DNA of 64,000 nucleotides from Metellina segmentata (taxonomy: Eukaryota; Arthropoda; Arachnida; Araneae; Tetragnathidae): positions 83,260,931 to 83,324,930 of the forward strand of contig OX375872.1 in NCBI GenBank assembly GCA_947359465.1, given 5' to 3'. Every line of letters begins with the position of its first letter. Within the stretch, counting starts at the first letter, position 1. A model generated the notes under the pieces. It searched no databases. It saw only the letters and a list, made by a program, of their open reading frames with translations, and was not told the origin of the DNA. The translations under genes were made by a program, and so were the position numbers. Positions 46,043 to 57,965 of the stretch are shown here, in pieces.

Positions 46043-47106
46043 TACACTAATTGCCATAAATATTTGCGCACCAAGAAATAACTGTGGGATCGTAACGAAA
46101 CTTGGCATGAAGTTACATGTCAGCCAGATAAGCAAATGATTAGAAATGCAGCTTGATTGCGCATTGCGTAATGCCACTAGAGGGCGTTGAACTTCGTTCT
46201 CCTTGGAGTATAAAACAGGTAAGCAGAGCTTGTTTCAGTGTACTTAATATATTGCAAAGGAAACTCTGAGGTAGACATGCCGTTACGCTGCCATCGAAGA
46301 CAATATGAGCAGCTGTCAGAGTTCGAGAGGGGAAGAATCATCGGGATCATGGAAGCTGGGTGGTAAACAACGGAAAGGAACTAGGACGTCTTCGGCGACG
46401 AATCTAGATTCAATTTGAGCAGTGATGACAATCGTGTTCGTGTGTGGAGGTCCCGTGGTGAGCGCCTCAATCCTTCCTTCACTTTCCAGCGACACACCGC
46501 TCCCACAGCTGGTGTGATGGTATGGGGTGCCATTGCTTACGATACACGGTCACCTCTAATATTGATCCATGGCACAATGACAGCCCAGTGGTACGTCTAT
46601 GACATCCTTCAGCCACATGTGATGCCACACATGGCAAGGCTCCCAGGAGCCATTTTTCAACAAGATAATTATCGGTCACACACAGCAAGAATGTCACAAG
46701 ACTGCCTCCGCCAAACTACCACCCTTCCCTGGCCTGCTCGATCCCCAGATTTGTCACCAATCGAGCTTATCTGGAATCATTTGGGACGGCAAGTTGGACA
46801 CCTTACGAGTTTGGTAGAACTATAGGCGCGTTTACGGCAACTGTGGTACGAGATGTCTCAGGACATCATACGGAACTTGTATGCCTCAATGCCCGCTCGT
46901 ATCGCATCGTGCATTCGCGCTAGAGGGGGTCCAACAGAGTAATAAAACTTCAGTTCATTTGTACTTTTTTCTGCAATAAATGATCATTTTTCTTTGATTT
47001 TTTAATCACTTACTTATATCAATATATATTATAAATACATGTGTAAAATTTCGTTTCATTTTGACGACTTTTTCTTGGTGCGCAAATTTTTATGTCAATG
47101 AGTGTA
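46043..47106 (+). mobile_element. Tc1-like element with TACACT..GCGCACCAAGAA ends
   Basis: The left TACACTAATTGCCATAAATA and the right (reversed) TACACTCATTGACATAAAAA continue into TTTGCGCACCAAGAA. TA is at both edges. The same family occurs inverted at 61960-63434. This copy is about 1.06 kb, shortened by an internal deletion. Confidence 0.92.
46277..46942 (+). pseudogene. Tc1-like transposase with deleted DNA-binding part
   Basis: MPLRCHRRQYEQLSEFERGR from the ATG at 46277 begins an HTH that ends after EAGW at a stop (46362). About 400 bases, judged against the copy at 61960-63434, are missing. Coding then resumes with FGDESRFNLSSDDNRVRVWR (first Asp kept, expected FSDES), GVMVWGAIAYDTRSPLILIH, FQQDNYRSHTARMSQDCLRQ (second Asp) and SPDLSPIELIW (Glu). 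The catalytic 136-codon frame at 46415-46825 is clean until a stop at VEL. The C-terminus RIASCIRARGGPTE remains in frame after it. Second Asp to Glu is 32 residues by my count. All three catalytic residues survive, but the protein lacks most DNA-binding sequence. Confidence 0.9.
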
Positions 47107-47827
47107 GATGCAAATTTCAAATTACAAGTGAGAAATATTTAATCATTGGAAATAATGGTGGTCCCCATTAGAAATAATATAAAAATGAAATTGTTTAAAC
47201 ATAAAAAATATCAATTATTTCATATGCATATGTGTTGAAAGGTGATAAATTTTGAATTCGAAAGTTAAATGGTGGTAATTCTTCTCGATGGCTTGTGTAG
47301 AACTAGGATATAAAACTTAATATTCTCGTATGGAATTTGAATAGAAAATTATTAAAGATAAAGAAGAAAATCAACAAATCTACGCATAGAATCTATACGA
47401 TTGGAGATGTTTTAGAAAAGAAGATTTTTGGATTTTAAAGCAAATAAATATGTGTTGAATAAAACGCGGACTACAAACTGTAGCAAAGACTGTTTAATTT
47501 AATGCGATTGTCTACTGAACAATAAATGTCAATTACCCAAATCTCAAATGATTAATCATAGCGAACGGGTTAGTATAAAATTAAGAGGGCTTACGAATAT
47601 GTATGAATTATTTATTTTTAATGCTAATTAGGGAAGTGCTAAGTGCTAACTATGGAATCCTTTCGGATTGTATTTTGAAGAGAAAATGTCATTACCATTG
47701 AGGCAAATAGTCATAGTTAAAGATAAGTAGTAAGATTTTAAAAAGGAGCTCCATTTATAATTTTGTTTTTTTGTTTTTTGAATATGCAGGATTGACGGAT
47801 TTTATTTTGAAAACACAATAAGCCGAT
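47107..47827. other. Gene-free AT-rich stretch
   Basis: Nothing supported. Confidence 0.5.
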
Positions 47828-48120
47828 AAGTGGTTTCAACAAGATATCTCGTGCAAAAAGATTTGGCCAATATTGCTAATGGTAAGTTATATCGTCATCA
47901 AGATATTGCCGATTCTTTGATCATGACAAGTTCAATACCTGGTCAGTTTTCTTCTAATAACGACATATCTCGTCCATGAAGATCTGGTTAGGTTTTCTAA
48001 TGGCGAGATTCCTCGTCAACAATGACCACCAGGGAGGTCAAACCACCTGGTGGTTATCACGTCACTAGTAAAGTTGTTCAAATCTTGACAGACTAAGTAT
48101 CTCGTTGAAACCACTTGGAG
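47828..48120 (+). mobile_element. Composite palindrome-rich MITE, copy 5
   Basis: The outer ends AAGTGGTTTCAACAAGATAT and, inverted, AAGTGGTTTCAACGAGATAC are nearly identical inverted repeats. Inside, one full element (47828-48036) meets a shortened inverted one at the near-palindrome ACCACCAGG..CCTGGTGGT (48026-48054). The arrangement looks like two family members joined tail to tail. Confidence 0.8.
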
Positions 48121-48491
48121 AGTTAAATGTCAAATTATTAAGAATTGAAAACAATAATATTCATTAATTAATGATTATTGCAGAAAGGAAAAGGAGCCAT
48201 GTTAGTAGAAAACTGGATCTGTGGGTGGGGGGTTAAAAGGAGGTCGGTGGTTGAAGCATCCAACAAATTGTGTCATTTGTTAATTTACTCTTCATACTTT
48301 TTTCCCTTCAAATTTCTATTCTGACTATTTATTACTAAAATGAGTTATTATAGTATTTAATCAATTGAGAGGACATAGTGCTTTTTCGACAATTATTTTA
48401 TTTTTACATTTATTACAAAATGTTTTAGGGTATCTCATTCCAATAGGCATGAATTATACATAACAAAGAAATCCTTTTCCATGTACAATAG

Positions 48492-48795
48492 TGTCACGGT
48501 ATCCTGGTTGAAAGAGCGATGGACTAGCAACCGGAGGGTTGTGATTTCAAATCCAACCAAATAAAGTCGTGTACAAAGGACAGTGGTGCATGTTAAATCT
48601 GTTGTGGCCTCAAATGTCCTACCGTTGGCGTGGTGTGGAAGTTTGGAGAGTGGGGTGCCTGTTCAGGTGTGAACTCGTCACCTGACCGTGGTTCTAAATT
48701 AAGTGGTGTTATTCTTGGATCTTTACCTTCGAGGTTGTTCCCGATCGTTACCAATAGCTCATTGTGTTGCTCGTGTGTAAGGTTAATTAAAAAGT
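48492..48795 (+). repeat. SINE copy 9
   Basis: The head CGGTATCCTGGTTGAAAGAG and CTAGCAACCGGAGGGTTGTG precede the central GTTGTGGCCTCAAATGTCCT and GGAAGTTTGGAGAGTGGGGT. The diverged tail is CAATAGCTCATTGTGTTGC then GGTTAATTAA. Head and tail are both present, so it is close to full length (about 300 bp). Confidence 0.88.
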
Positions 48796-49219
48796 AACCA
48801 ATACTATGAACAATAATTAAAAAACTAAATTTGTAAAAAGTGTTTCCGTTTACCATTGTAATTAATTTCTTATATCTTTTGTGTTTGCATGTGCTTGTAT
48901 TATTAATTTTTACGCATTTTTTTAAAACAGATACTGTAAAGCACAGTAAAAAAAGTCAAAATTTAAAATTTTAACTATTTTCTCTATTTTATGGATAAAT
49001 TATTAAACACTAAAAAACAAATGTTAAAAGGTTCACAAGTCTATGTTAATTACAAATATTTGTAGTCATGAAACACCGAAAGCTGAGAAAAAGGACTTAA
49101 TAGTTTAAAAGTTATTTGAAGTATCTTAAATTATCTAAAGAGAATAAATGAATTTTCATATTTACTTGAAAACTTATATAAAATCAACAATAATAATTTA
49201 AAGATAGTTTGTTCCGGAT
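48796..49219. other. Gene-free stretch
   Basis: Nothing supported. Confidence 0.5.
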
Positions 49220-49790
49220 TATGATGAGTTAGTTAAAAGTGGACATATTATAGTTTACTTTGTGCTTTTAGAGAGAAATCTAGTTCTGTCTATATATATA
49301 TAGTTACTTATATATCTCTTGTATGACATCATATAATATAATTGGGAAATCTATAAAAGCATGGATAAAAATAACAAACATAAAAAATGGTTCGTTCGTT
49401 GCATACGCAAACAGACTAAACAAAAGATTAGTTCGCGTCAAAAATGGAAATTTGTACAATTATGGGAAATATTAAAGGAATATTTATGACAGGTAAACTT
49501 TGAGGCCCTTGTTTTAGTTATTATTTCATTATGTGCTTTAAATTGCAGTTTATATTGCATACAATCTTGGCTTAATTGATTTTCCTGTTAAATTATGAAT
49601 TAAATGTCCGAACTCATTTTTACGTTGATGGTAAAAGCCTTTACTTTTTCATTCGGCATTAAAGTAGAACATTTCAAGCACTTAGAATTAATAAATTGGA
49701 ACAAATTATCTGTTACTTTATTTCGTAAGTTCTACGCTAGTTTAATCTGAACAATTAGCTATAGCGAAATAATTCGTGATTGATAGTACT
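49220..49790 (+). repeat. Direct duplication, left copy
   Basis: GAAATTTGTACAATTATGGG, GGAATATTTATGACAGGTAA, GCATACAATCTTGGCTTAAT and TCATTTTTACGTTGATGGTA recur in order at 50280-50760. The left copy is about 80 bases longer near GTAGAACATTTCAAGCAC. Confidence 0.88.
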
Positions 49791-49872
49791 CAATGAGTTA
49801 ATAGGTCTCATGCATTAATAGGATTAGTATATATCTTTTACAAATCGTTTTAGGTATGGGAATACGTTCGGA

Positions 49873-50160
49873 GTGGGGACCACGGTATCCCGGTTGGAAG
49901 AGTAACTGAGTGCTGCGAGTTCGAATCCATCGAAATGCTGTCGTGTACAAAGGGGTATGTTAAATCTGTCGTGGCCTCAAATGTCCTCACGTTGGTGTGG
50001 TGTTGAAGTTTGGAGAGTAGTATGCCAGCACAGGTATGATCTCATCATCTGACCATGGATCAAAATTGTGTGGTGTTGTCCTCGGATCTTTCCCTTCGGG
50101 GTTAATCCTAGACCATCTCCAATAGCCAGTTGTGTTGCTCCAGTGTGATGTTAATTAAAT
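49873..50160 (+). repeat. SINE copy 10 with likely target duplication
   Basis: It runs from CACGGTATCCCGGTTGGAAG to TTAATTAAATACCTACCTAC with all central blocks. The head has a short deletion before GCTGCGAGTTCGAATCC. TTCGGAG occurs just before (about 49866) and just after (about 50164) the copy and is the probable target-site duplication, although short. It sits between the two halves of the direct duplication. Confidence 0.88.
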
Positions 50161-50279
50161 ACCTACCTACCATTCGGAGCATTTTAAAATGTTCAAATTA
50201 TACTATTTTTTCTTATTAAGGTTAAACAACTTATAAAAACACATTAAAAAATCACAATTTATTAATTTGGCAAAACTTG

Positions 50280-50760
50280 ATGAGATAGTTAAAAGAGGGC
50301 AGATTATAGCCTTATTTTGTGCTGATAGAGAGAAATATAGTTCTGTCTAGTTATTTATATATCTCTTGTATGACATCATATAATATAATTGAGAAAACTA
50401 TGCAAGTATGGATAAAAGTAACAAACATAAAAAATTATTCGTTCATTGTATACCAGTAACAAACTAAATGAAAGATTAGTTCTCGTCAAAAATGGAAATT
50501 TGTACAACTACGGGAAATATTAAAGGAATATTTATGACAAGTAAACTATGAGGCCCTTGTTTTAGATATTACTTCATTATGTGCTTGAAATTGAAGAGAG
50601 AGAGTTTAATATCGCATACAATCTTGGCTTACTTGATTTTCTTGATAGATTATGAATTAAATGTCAAAACTCATTTTTACGTTGATGGTAAAGGCCTTTA
50701 CTCTTTTTATTCGGCATTCAAGTAGAACATTAGCTATAATGAAAAAAAAATGACGTTAAC
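50280..50760 (+). repeat. Direct duplication, right copy
   Basis: This is the counterpart of 49220-49790, with a (GA)-rich insertion near 50596 and an 80-base deletion near 50730. The 3' side runs directly into the dispersed repeat shared with 35966-36860. Confidence 0.88.
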
Positions 50761-51300
50761 GAAAAACTTTACAACTAAAAAACGTATGAGTATGTTTGCC
50801 GAAAGTTTTATGTAGCCTCCGTAATATATAAGCTAGGGCCTGAACTAAACGATGTACAAGATTTCTTTCCCCTAATGATATATTGGGAATAACGTGGAAG
50901 AAACATGAACAAAAACATGAAGTGCCATGAACTTTTGAAATTTTTCCAAGCCTACTATTGAAATCTCTCTAAGAAGTCTTTGTTTAAGATTACTCTTATG
51001 TCCTAGTTCAGGCCCACCAAAACAAATAAAAAATGATTACACCAATTTTAATTCATAAATATATTGTACATTTTAGGTTATTTCTTGTCTCGTGCAAACA
51101 TTCTCAAAATCACGAACAGCATTTAAAGATTTCAAAAGGAGTTAAAAAAAACAGCTGTCAAAATATCTATTCAAATTGCTTTATCTCCGTTTCTATTCAC
51201 AGCACAGACAAAATAAAAACAGTTTTGTAAACGTGTCTAAATATCACGAATATGGAATAAAAAGGAAATATGAAACTTTAGTCAAAAATCGACTTTTCAA
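50740..51300 (+). repeat. Dispersed repeat block shared with 35966-36860
   Basis: It is diverged but collinear: GACGTTAACGAAAAAC, ATATTGGGAATAACG, AACAGCTGTCAAAATATC, CAGACAAAATAAAAACAG and GTCAAAAATCGACTTTTCAA. Only one unit of the 248-bp segment is present here, so the tandem doubling happened in the other copy. Confidence 0.8.
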
Positions 51301-51577
51301 AGTAGATGCTTTAAGTATTGAACATTAAATGTACAACACAGAAACTATTTTCAATTAACATTAATTATGCAATTGGAAATAGTTTCATGGGTGTTTACGT
51401 ATATCTGGAGTGAAATTGTTCCATTATTGACTGAAATGCATGTATTTATTTTAAATAGCAAAATAAAATATTTCATTTAAGTATATTGGAATTTACTCCG
51501 CTATTGCGAAGAACTACTTCGTACGAGCGTCATGAAGAGTCATTTCAACAAAAGTGTAAGAGTGGATGAAAATTTAG

Positions 51578-51811
51578 ATATTACACTTGAGTGTTGAAAC
51601 AGTCCGAAAGGGTGATTGGGAAAATAAAAATGTCTCAATTGCGGAAAACATTTATAATGATTTCAGTATGACGATTTTTATGAGTGAAATGCAAAAAACA
51701 ATGACGATCCATGAAGGTAACCATGAATGTTTTGTTCCTCTGATACCTCTGAAACCAGAAGAGGAAACGATTCCTCTAGACAATGGTCAGTTACTCAAGC
51801 TGTGCATTGCG
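51578..51811 (+). CDS. Candidate exon, unknown protein
   Basis: The open frame reads VETVRKGDWENKNVSIAE, then a Met-rich stretch, then FVPLIPLKPEEETIPLDNG and LLKLCIA, ending at a donor-like TTGCGTAAGTGC near 51811. The composition (acidic and polar, Pro-rich end) is unlike the hydrophobic chance frames nearby. A possible acceptor is TTGAAACAG at about 51602, with a poor pyrimidine tract. There is no family I recognise and no second exon in view. Confidence 0.22.
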
Positions 51812-52244
51812 TAAGTGCACCCACGTATGTTACTTCTACTCTCACTGTACACAAGCTTTTGTTGGTGATTTATTTGAAGGGTCTTCCAGTGACGTGCTAT
51901 TGTTTGATTCAAACCATAATTTGAAAAATTCCGAAGACTGAGAAAATTACCTCGTCTCACTGTGTCCGGTCGTAAACTATAGGAGAATGTCGAAAGAGTT
52001 CGAACACTTTCAAAGGACAAGTGAAATCTGCACTGAATGATGATTTGCTTACATTCTTTATTTCCAATTATTTTTTTTACCAACACCGTTATTGCCCACT
52101 TTCTACTGAAAATGATATCCAGTTTTGTTGTTACAAATAAGCTCTGAGATCACTAGCGTTTGTGGGCCAGGTGCTGTGAATCTTCTAATAGACACCTACA
52201 GTCAGTCATCATGGATACGTCCAATAAACTATGGTGTATACCAC
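51812..52244. other. Gene-free stretch
   Basis: A minus-strand frame at 51787-52086 overlaps the candidate exon and is probably its shadow. Nothing else. Confidence 0.45.
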
Positions 52245-52252
52245 ATTTCCAT

Positions 52253-53017
52253 TAGGGATGCGGCATCGATGTCTATGTTTTCAAAACATCGATAATTTTT
52301 ATAAAAACATCGATGTATTGGGGTCGATGTTTTTGTAACATCGATGGTTATACTTGTCGATGTTTTTACGTTGTCGATGTTTTATTTTTAAATGAAGTAC
52401 CGTTAAAATTTTTTTAAAAATAACCAAGTAGCATAATTTTCATAATCAGCAAATTGAACATACTTTTAGACCAAAGTGACCAAGGATGAAGGGTCGAAAG
52501 AGTAGAGCGACGACATCGATGTCTATGTTTTCTAAGCATTGATGTTTCAGAAAAAACATCGATCTATTGGAGCCGATGTCGCATCACTAGTTGCTAAACC
52601 AGTTTTAAGAAATGGGGAAAGAAGTTTAAATACACTGAACTTCAAAAACATCTCTGATTTGGGGGCGATGTATTGTCAACATCGATGTTTTAATTTTGGA
52701 CATCGATGTTTTGCTGTCGATGTCGCATCACAAGTTGCTAAACCAGTTTTAAGAAATGGGGGGGAAAAGTTTAAATACACTGAATTTTAAAAGTATCGAT
52801 GGTTTTGGGGCGATGTATTATCAACATCGGTGTTCTAATTTTGAACATCAAAGTTTCAAAACATCTATGTTTTGCTGTCGATGTAGCATCACAAGTTGCT
52901 AAACCAGTTTTAAGAAATGGGGGTAAAAGTTTAAACACACTGAATTTTAAAAACATCGATGTTTTTGGGTCGATGTATTATCAACATCGATGTTTTGCTA
53001 TCGATGTCGCATCCCTA
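52253..53017 (+). mobile_element. hAT-like palindromic MITE, copy 3 (765 bp)
   Basis: It starts TAGGGATGCGGCATCGATG and ends CGATGTCGCATCCCTA. The exact 8-bp duplication ATTTCCAT is at 52245-52252 and 53018-53025. Modules with GATGTCGCATCAC(T/A)AGTTGC start at about 52575, 52719 and 52880, so the spacing (144 and 161) is longer than the 92 of copy 1. The 5' part (GTACCGTTAAAATTTT, CCAAGTAGCATAATTTTC) is shared with both other copies and is unique sequence, a good probe for the family. Confidence 0.92.
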
Positions 53018-53025
53018 ATTTCCAT

Positions 53026-55494
53026 CTCCTTTTACACCTTTATGGAATTATATATGGAAATGCATTTATAGGAAAGCAGTCGGGCTGTTAGATCAGAGTA
53101 TAAACTCAAGTTCATTTCACATCTGATTGCCTGGATGGTATTTACAATCTCTGGTCGTATTTGTCCTTTCTAACTTTACCCAGTAACATGATAATGACAC
53201 CTTTGCAAAAGTTACGGGACTGAAACTCTTATTTGTTTGAGATCTTATGAAATCCTGACTGAGTTATTGAATCTATGGTCAGTCAAAAATGTTTCTCAAT
53301 TTTTCATGACAAAAATTGAATTGTACGAAAATATTGGTAGCAGATAGGTAAACTTTAATCAAAGCGTTTCACAGACTGTTTTGTTCCCCTAGTTTCATGA
53401 GTAAAGCGGAATATCAAAATTTATCAATGTAAAATATAAAGAAATGTGCTAAATTGTTTGTTGACTGCACGCATTTTTTGTGGAAAATTTCGATATGTCC
53501 ACACACACACACACACACATTGTCTATGCTTGACTCTACTGTCCCATTCCTACTACAGCATGGTAATTTGATGCATCCTCTCTTGTACCATTGTAACTTG
53601 GACCACCCTGTTTAGTCAAAGTAGAATTGTTGCTTCAGTTCAACACGAATATGTAGGGCAATATGTTTGTCCTGATCTCTTGATTTCATATTAAAACGTG
53701 TCAAATATGACGTTTAAGTGTGGTTAACGTGTTACAAAGCTGTTTGATTTGTTCACACACCTTTCCGTGTAAGCCATTATAACCAACAAAAACAATATAA
53801 TCACTAACCAGACCTTAAATGCAAGGCCCTCAAGGAAGGATCTCTTTTAGATGTGTACGAGCTTCACGGACCCGTGGCACTCTAGTGATTTTACTTTTCT
53901 CATGGGGTTTACTGCCTTTAGTAAACACAGGCATCGCACTCCCACGACACCAAAGTGATCTTTTTCTGCTTTTATTCAGTTCTACTCACCAATCCCTCTT
54001 TTACCTCTACCACGACATCACTTGTCGTTTGCTCTGTGCTTGGCGCAGCTTGGCCAAAATTGCGTATATGTGTGGGTGAGTATCCGCGTGTGTGTGACCT
54101 CTGTGCTATAAATCCATAGAACAATCAACATAATCAACTGCAGCGATTCGCTAAGAAGATGGAAAATGTGCTTGGACGCAATACTGTTTTGTTTCTCCGT
54201 TAACAACTGACAGCTAAATTTAAAAATGTTGCATTTAATTGTTCGATCAAACAAGATATCACATTAGAGGTGCTGTATTCTGAGCTTTCAATAGCAAAAA
54301 CGGCACTCCTAAGTTATATACAAAATGTAAAATTGCGCAAGGCCTTTTCACGATACTCGGAAACTAATTACATTTTTAAATCAGGGTATTTGGTTCGACT
54401 TACACCCCACATGTATTTTGAAAGCAACATCTTTGCAGAACAATGCCATTCACAAATGCAAATAAAAACAAAACGTACCTAGAATCTAATCAGTGCATAT
54501 GAAACAAAGCAAGTATATAAAACCGAGGATCACAGAACACAAAGTATTCAGTAGTGCCAATGATTATTATTAAGAAATGGAATTTAAAACCTCAAAAAAT
54601 GGGTACATCTAACAAAATACAATAACAAATGGAATAGCGAATTCTTTAGGAATTGTATAAACGAAAATGATTTCAAACGAACTCGTTGAAAAATAGGGAA
54701 TTCAAAATGTCTTCAACATTTCGCTTTCTTCTAATAATAGGAAAACTTTTAGTAAGTTAAAAAATTATTTGAAGGAATTTCGCACAGTGCTGAAATATAA
54801 TGAATAATTTAAAAGATTTCTCGGAATTATTTTCACAAATTTGCATTTTCCTAACATCGCGATCATTTCAGAGAATTCTGTTTCATAATGATTTGAAAGA
54901 GTATTGCATTCTAAAGACTACACACTCTAACTAAGTCTCAAACTTAACTCGTCAGCGACATTAACACACTTTTTAATGTTACATCAAACACATTCTTTTT
55001 TTTTACTTTGATTCTTTTTTGAAGTGAATATTTTGGAATTACATGAATCTTTATTTAGGAACAATACTAGGGAAATATATTAGTACTCTGCTCTGTAGCT
55101 TGGTACTGACAAGCTTAGAGAAGTTACTTCTTTTGAGGCTTTAGCAACTAAACAAAATAAGTCTAAATTATTTTGTGTTATTTTGCGAAATCCTCAAAGT
55201 TGTGCTTTAATTATTAATTTTTTTACAAAATTAATTTCAGTGAGGTGGCAAAAAGATCGACTGCTCAAAGTTGTAAAATAGACAAATTGTAAGATAGTTT
55301 CATCATCAGTATTCAGCCTGTTCTCCGTATATAAAACTGGAGTTAAATGCCCAAATCGATGCCATTTTTAGAATCGCCGCATGCAATATGAACAAGAATA
55401 AACCTAACTCTCAATGCATCGGATCAAAACGCTAATATAATGCTTGAATTACGTAATTATTTATTGGATAGTAGTTTAAAAATTTAATAACCAA
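53026..55494. other. Gene-free stretch with (CA)n
   Basis: (AC)n is at 53500-53519. 53819-54080 is more GC-rich and carries an 86-codon frame with a hydrophobic centre, unrecognised. Nothing else is supported. Confidence 0.45.
53500..53519. repeat. (AC)n microsatellite
   Basis: About ten AC dinucleotides. Confidence 0.95.
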
Positions 55495-55499
55495 TATAA

Positions 55500-56605
55500 T
55501 AACTCCATTTGTAACTTATCCTTTCAGTGGCATTCAAAATACCGTGGTTAGGCATTTCAGAACTAGATAAAAATTTCAACTGTAGAAACTCGTGCATTTC
55601 TTCAGTGATTATTTAAAAACTAAATACTAAAATTACCGTGTCTTTTATTGATGCAGTCTTAATGTTTTTCATGATGTTGCTTTTATAGTGGCTGTGCATT
55701 TCACACCAGATAAAACCTTTATGCTGGCCCTATGTCATTGAATTACTTAAAAATCTAAATATCTAATAGAATAAGCACCTTTTTCAGCTATTGATGTGGC
55801 CTTACAAAGCTATTTCTTTTGTTGTGGTTAGGTATTTCACACCAGATAAAAATTCAATATAACTGTTGGATTGCAGAATTATTTATTGGATAGTTCAAAC
55901 AAGTATTTAATGGAAGAATTCCCTTTGTCATTTATCTATCAACCTTTCAATGGGCCGCAGTAGAACGGTTGGAAGAGCAGTGAGTTAGCAACGGGAGGGT
56001 AGAGAGGTTGAATCCAACCAAAGAAGTTGGTAAATGGGAAGTTGTACAAAGTGTGTTGGTACACGTTAAATCTGTCGTGGTCTCAAATGTCCTCATTTTG
56101 TGAGGCGTGGAAATTTGGAGAGTGGGGTGCCACCTTAGTTGTGACCTCGTCATCTGACCAAGGTTCAAACTTATTTGGTGTTGGATTTCATCCCTTCGTT
56201 GCTTACAGTTATCATCAAGTGTAGAATGTAATTCTTCATGGACTGTTTAAAAACTATATACCAAAATGCCCACCTTTTCTTTTATTGATGCAGTCTTTGA
56301 AGGGTTTCAGTGGCGTTGCTTTTATAGTGGTTAGGCATTCCACACCAGATAAAATCTTTATGCTGTCATTGAATTGCTTAAAAATCTAAATACATTATAT
56401 AAAAGAACTATCCCTTTTTCACTAGTGGATTGCCTTTGTAGTGGGGTCAGACATTTCACACCAGATAAAAAGTTCACGCATCGCACCATGTAGTTCTTCC
56501 TTGGATCGGTTAAAAATCTAAATATCGAAGAGATTAATCACCCTTTTCACTGATCGACGTCCGCTTTGAATGGAATTGCTTTTATTGTGGTTATAGGCGT
56601 GCAGC
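55500..56605 (+). repeat. Degenerate satellite of about 140-bp units, split by a SINE
   Basis: The landmark GTGGTTAGGCATTTCACACC with AGATAAAA recurs at about 55540, 55688, 55823, 56317 and 56439, with a last partial at 56587. Between landmarks each unit has a TTGAATTACTTAAAAATCTA-like block and a TTTTTCA..TTGATG block. The SINE at 55955-56190 occupies the long gap. Units differ by 10-25 percent by eye, so the array is old. Confidence 0.85.
55955..56190 (+). repeat. SINE copy 11, 3' truncated, inside the satellite
   Basis: The head GAACGGTTGGAAGAGCAGTG and AGCAACGGGAGGG are followed by GTCGTGGTCTCAAATGTCCT, TTTGGAGAGTGGGGTGCCA and CGTCATCTGACCAAGG. The tail after TTGGATTTCATCCCTTCG is lost. 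Confidence 0.85.
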
Positions 56606-56609
56606 ATTG

Positions 56610-57671
56610 TTCACACTATTTCGTTATTTCGACACACGATTTTGTTCCGTCCAGTTATCTCTAATGATGGTTTATTCGGAAGCATATCATCTGGAACGTG
56701 GCGAGTTTCCTTTCTTCACTCATTATCCTATAATTGGCACCAGCTGGCGACCGCGCTCTGCTCAAGACTCTGCTCTGGTGGACTTCCGCTCCAGACTCGC
56801 TATCTCGCACAGGCTTGGATTCTTCGCACACAGACTACCTACTCGCATTATATACACTGGGTGTATACTCGACGTTTCTATTTCAAAGCTAAGGTTGTGA
56901 TTTTAATTTATGTAACATGACAAATTATGAATAATTAAGTGCATTGAAGGAAACTTTATCACTTGGTTTGCAATGCTATCACTGTTCATTTGTTTCTTGT
57001 GTTGTTAAGCATATTACGTTAGCTGTCGGGAGACAGAAGGATTTTTTATTTCAAATTATATGTGCTATTTTTGTAACCCGTGATTGTGATTTAATTCTGT
57101 TATTTAATGTTTATATAATCCAACGTTTTTTTTAAATATACTATCTCATAGCATGGCTCGAGGAGCAGCATGCGGCACTCTCATGCGATTGGTCTGGCTC
57201 TTATGCAAATAAAATGCATGTATTAAATATGGTAAACTAAAACTGATCAATTTTTAAAAATATTTATTTCATTTAATTTCTTGTTACAAAGTTATTCAAA
57301 AACATAAAAAATACATGTATAAATAATTTTGTTAAAAAATTCTTTGAAGTTAGATTTGCTTGTGGATGCCTTACGAATCTAGTTCATCTTAGCACTTTGC
57401 TGCCAAAAGTTTAGTTGATGACTTGTTAGGGCAGCTCAAAGTTAAATGCTGATCAGTTAAAACAGACCTATGCTTAATTTTTTATAAATTTAAGCGTAGA
57501 ATAATGACTCACAATAGTACGTTCTGAAAATTGAAATTAGTTTCATCGCACACTCTTTGGCTTTAGGATATTTTTGTTTCGGAATCTGTTTCCAAAACTC
57601 AATAGTTGAACAACCAATTGTTTTACCTATTCCAATCCTTCATCTTCTTCAAGTTCCAGTAACTCCAACAG

Positions 57672-57707
<36 letters not shown>

Positions 57708-57965
57708 CAGTTAAAGTGTAAAATAAACAATTTGACTGAATAATACAGCATTCAAAAAGGATTTTATACAAAGACATAATAAAATCATTTGTTACAACAG
57801 GTATTACTAAAGTGGCATTTGGAATTGCCTAGAACACTATTTCAAAGACAAATACATATTTTGTTGACACACTGCGCTTTTTATAAACATTTTTATAAAA
57901 TCCTTGTTGAATGCTTTGATTTCAATAAAAGTTTGATACCCACCGCGTGTGATTTAAATACGCTC
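56610..57965. other. Gene-free stretch with a GC-richer patch and (AT)n
   Basis: 56640-56880 is more GC-rich with two overlapping open frames of about 95 codons, unrecognised. It could be part of a long terminal repeat or an exon. (AT)n lies at 57672-57702. Confidence 0.35.
57672..57702. repeat. (AT)n microsatellite
   Basis: About fifteen AT dinucleotides. Confidence 0.95.

Noticed and set aside
52539..53071. Repetitive small proteins with DVASQVAKPVLRNG and similar in several ORFs
   Set aside because: The same peptide appears in both orientations in all hAT-like MITE copies and follows the DNA modules. It is a translation of the repeat, with no sign of coding selection.
56607..56920. Host exon or long terminal repeat at the GC-richer patch
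   Set aside because: Two overlapping frames of similar length, no domain, no TG..CA boundaries and no duplicate copy. I cannot choose between explanations.
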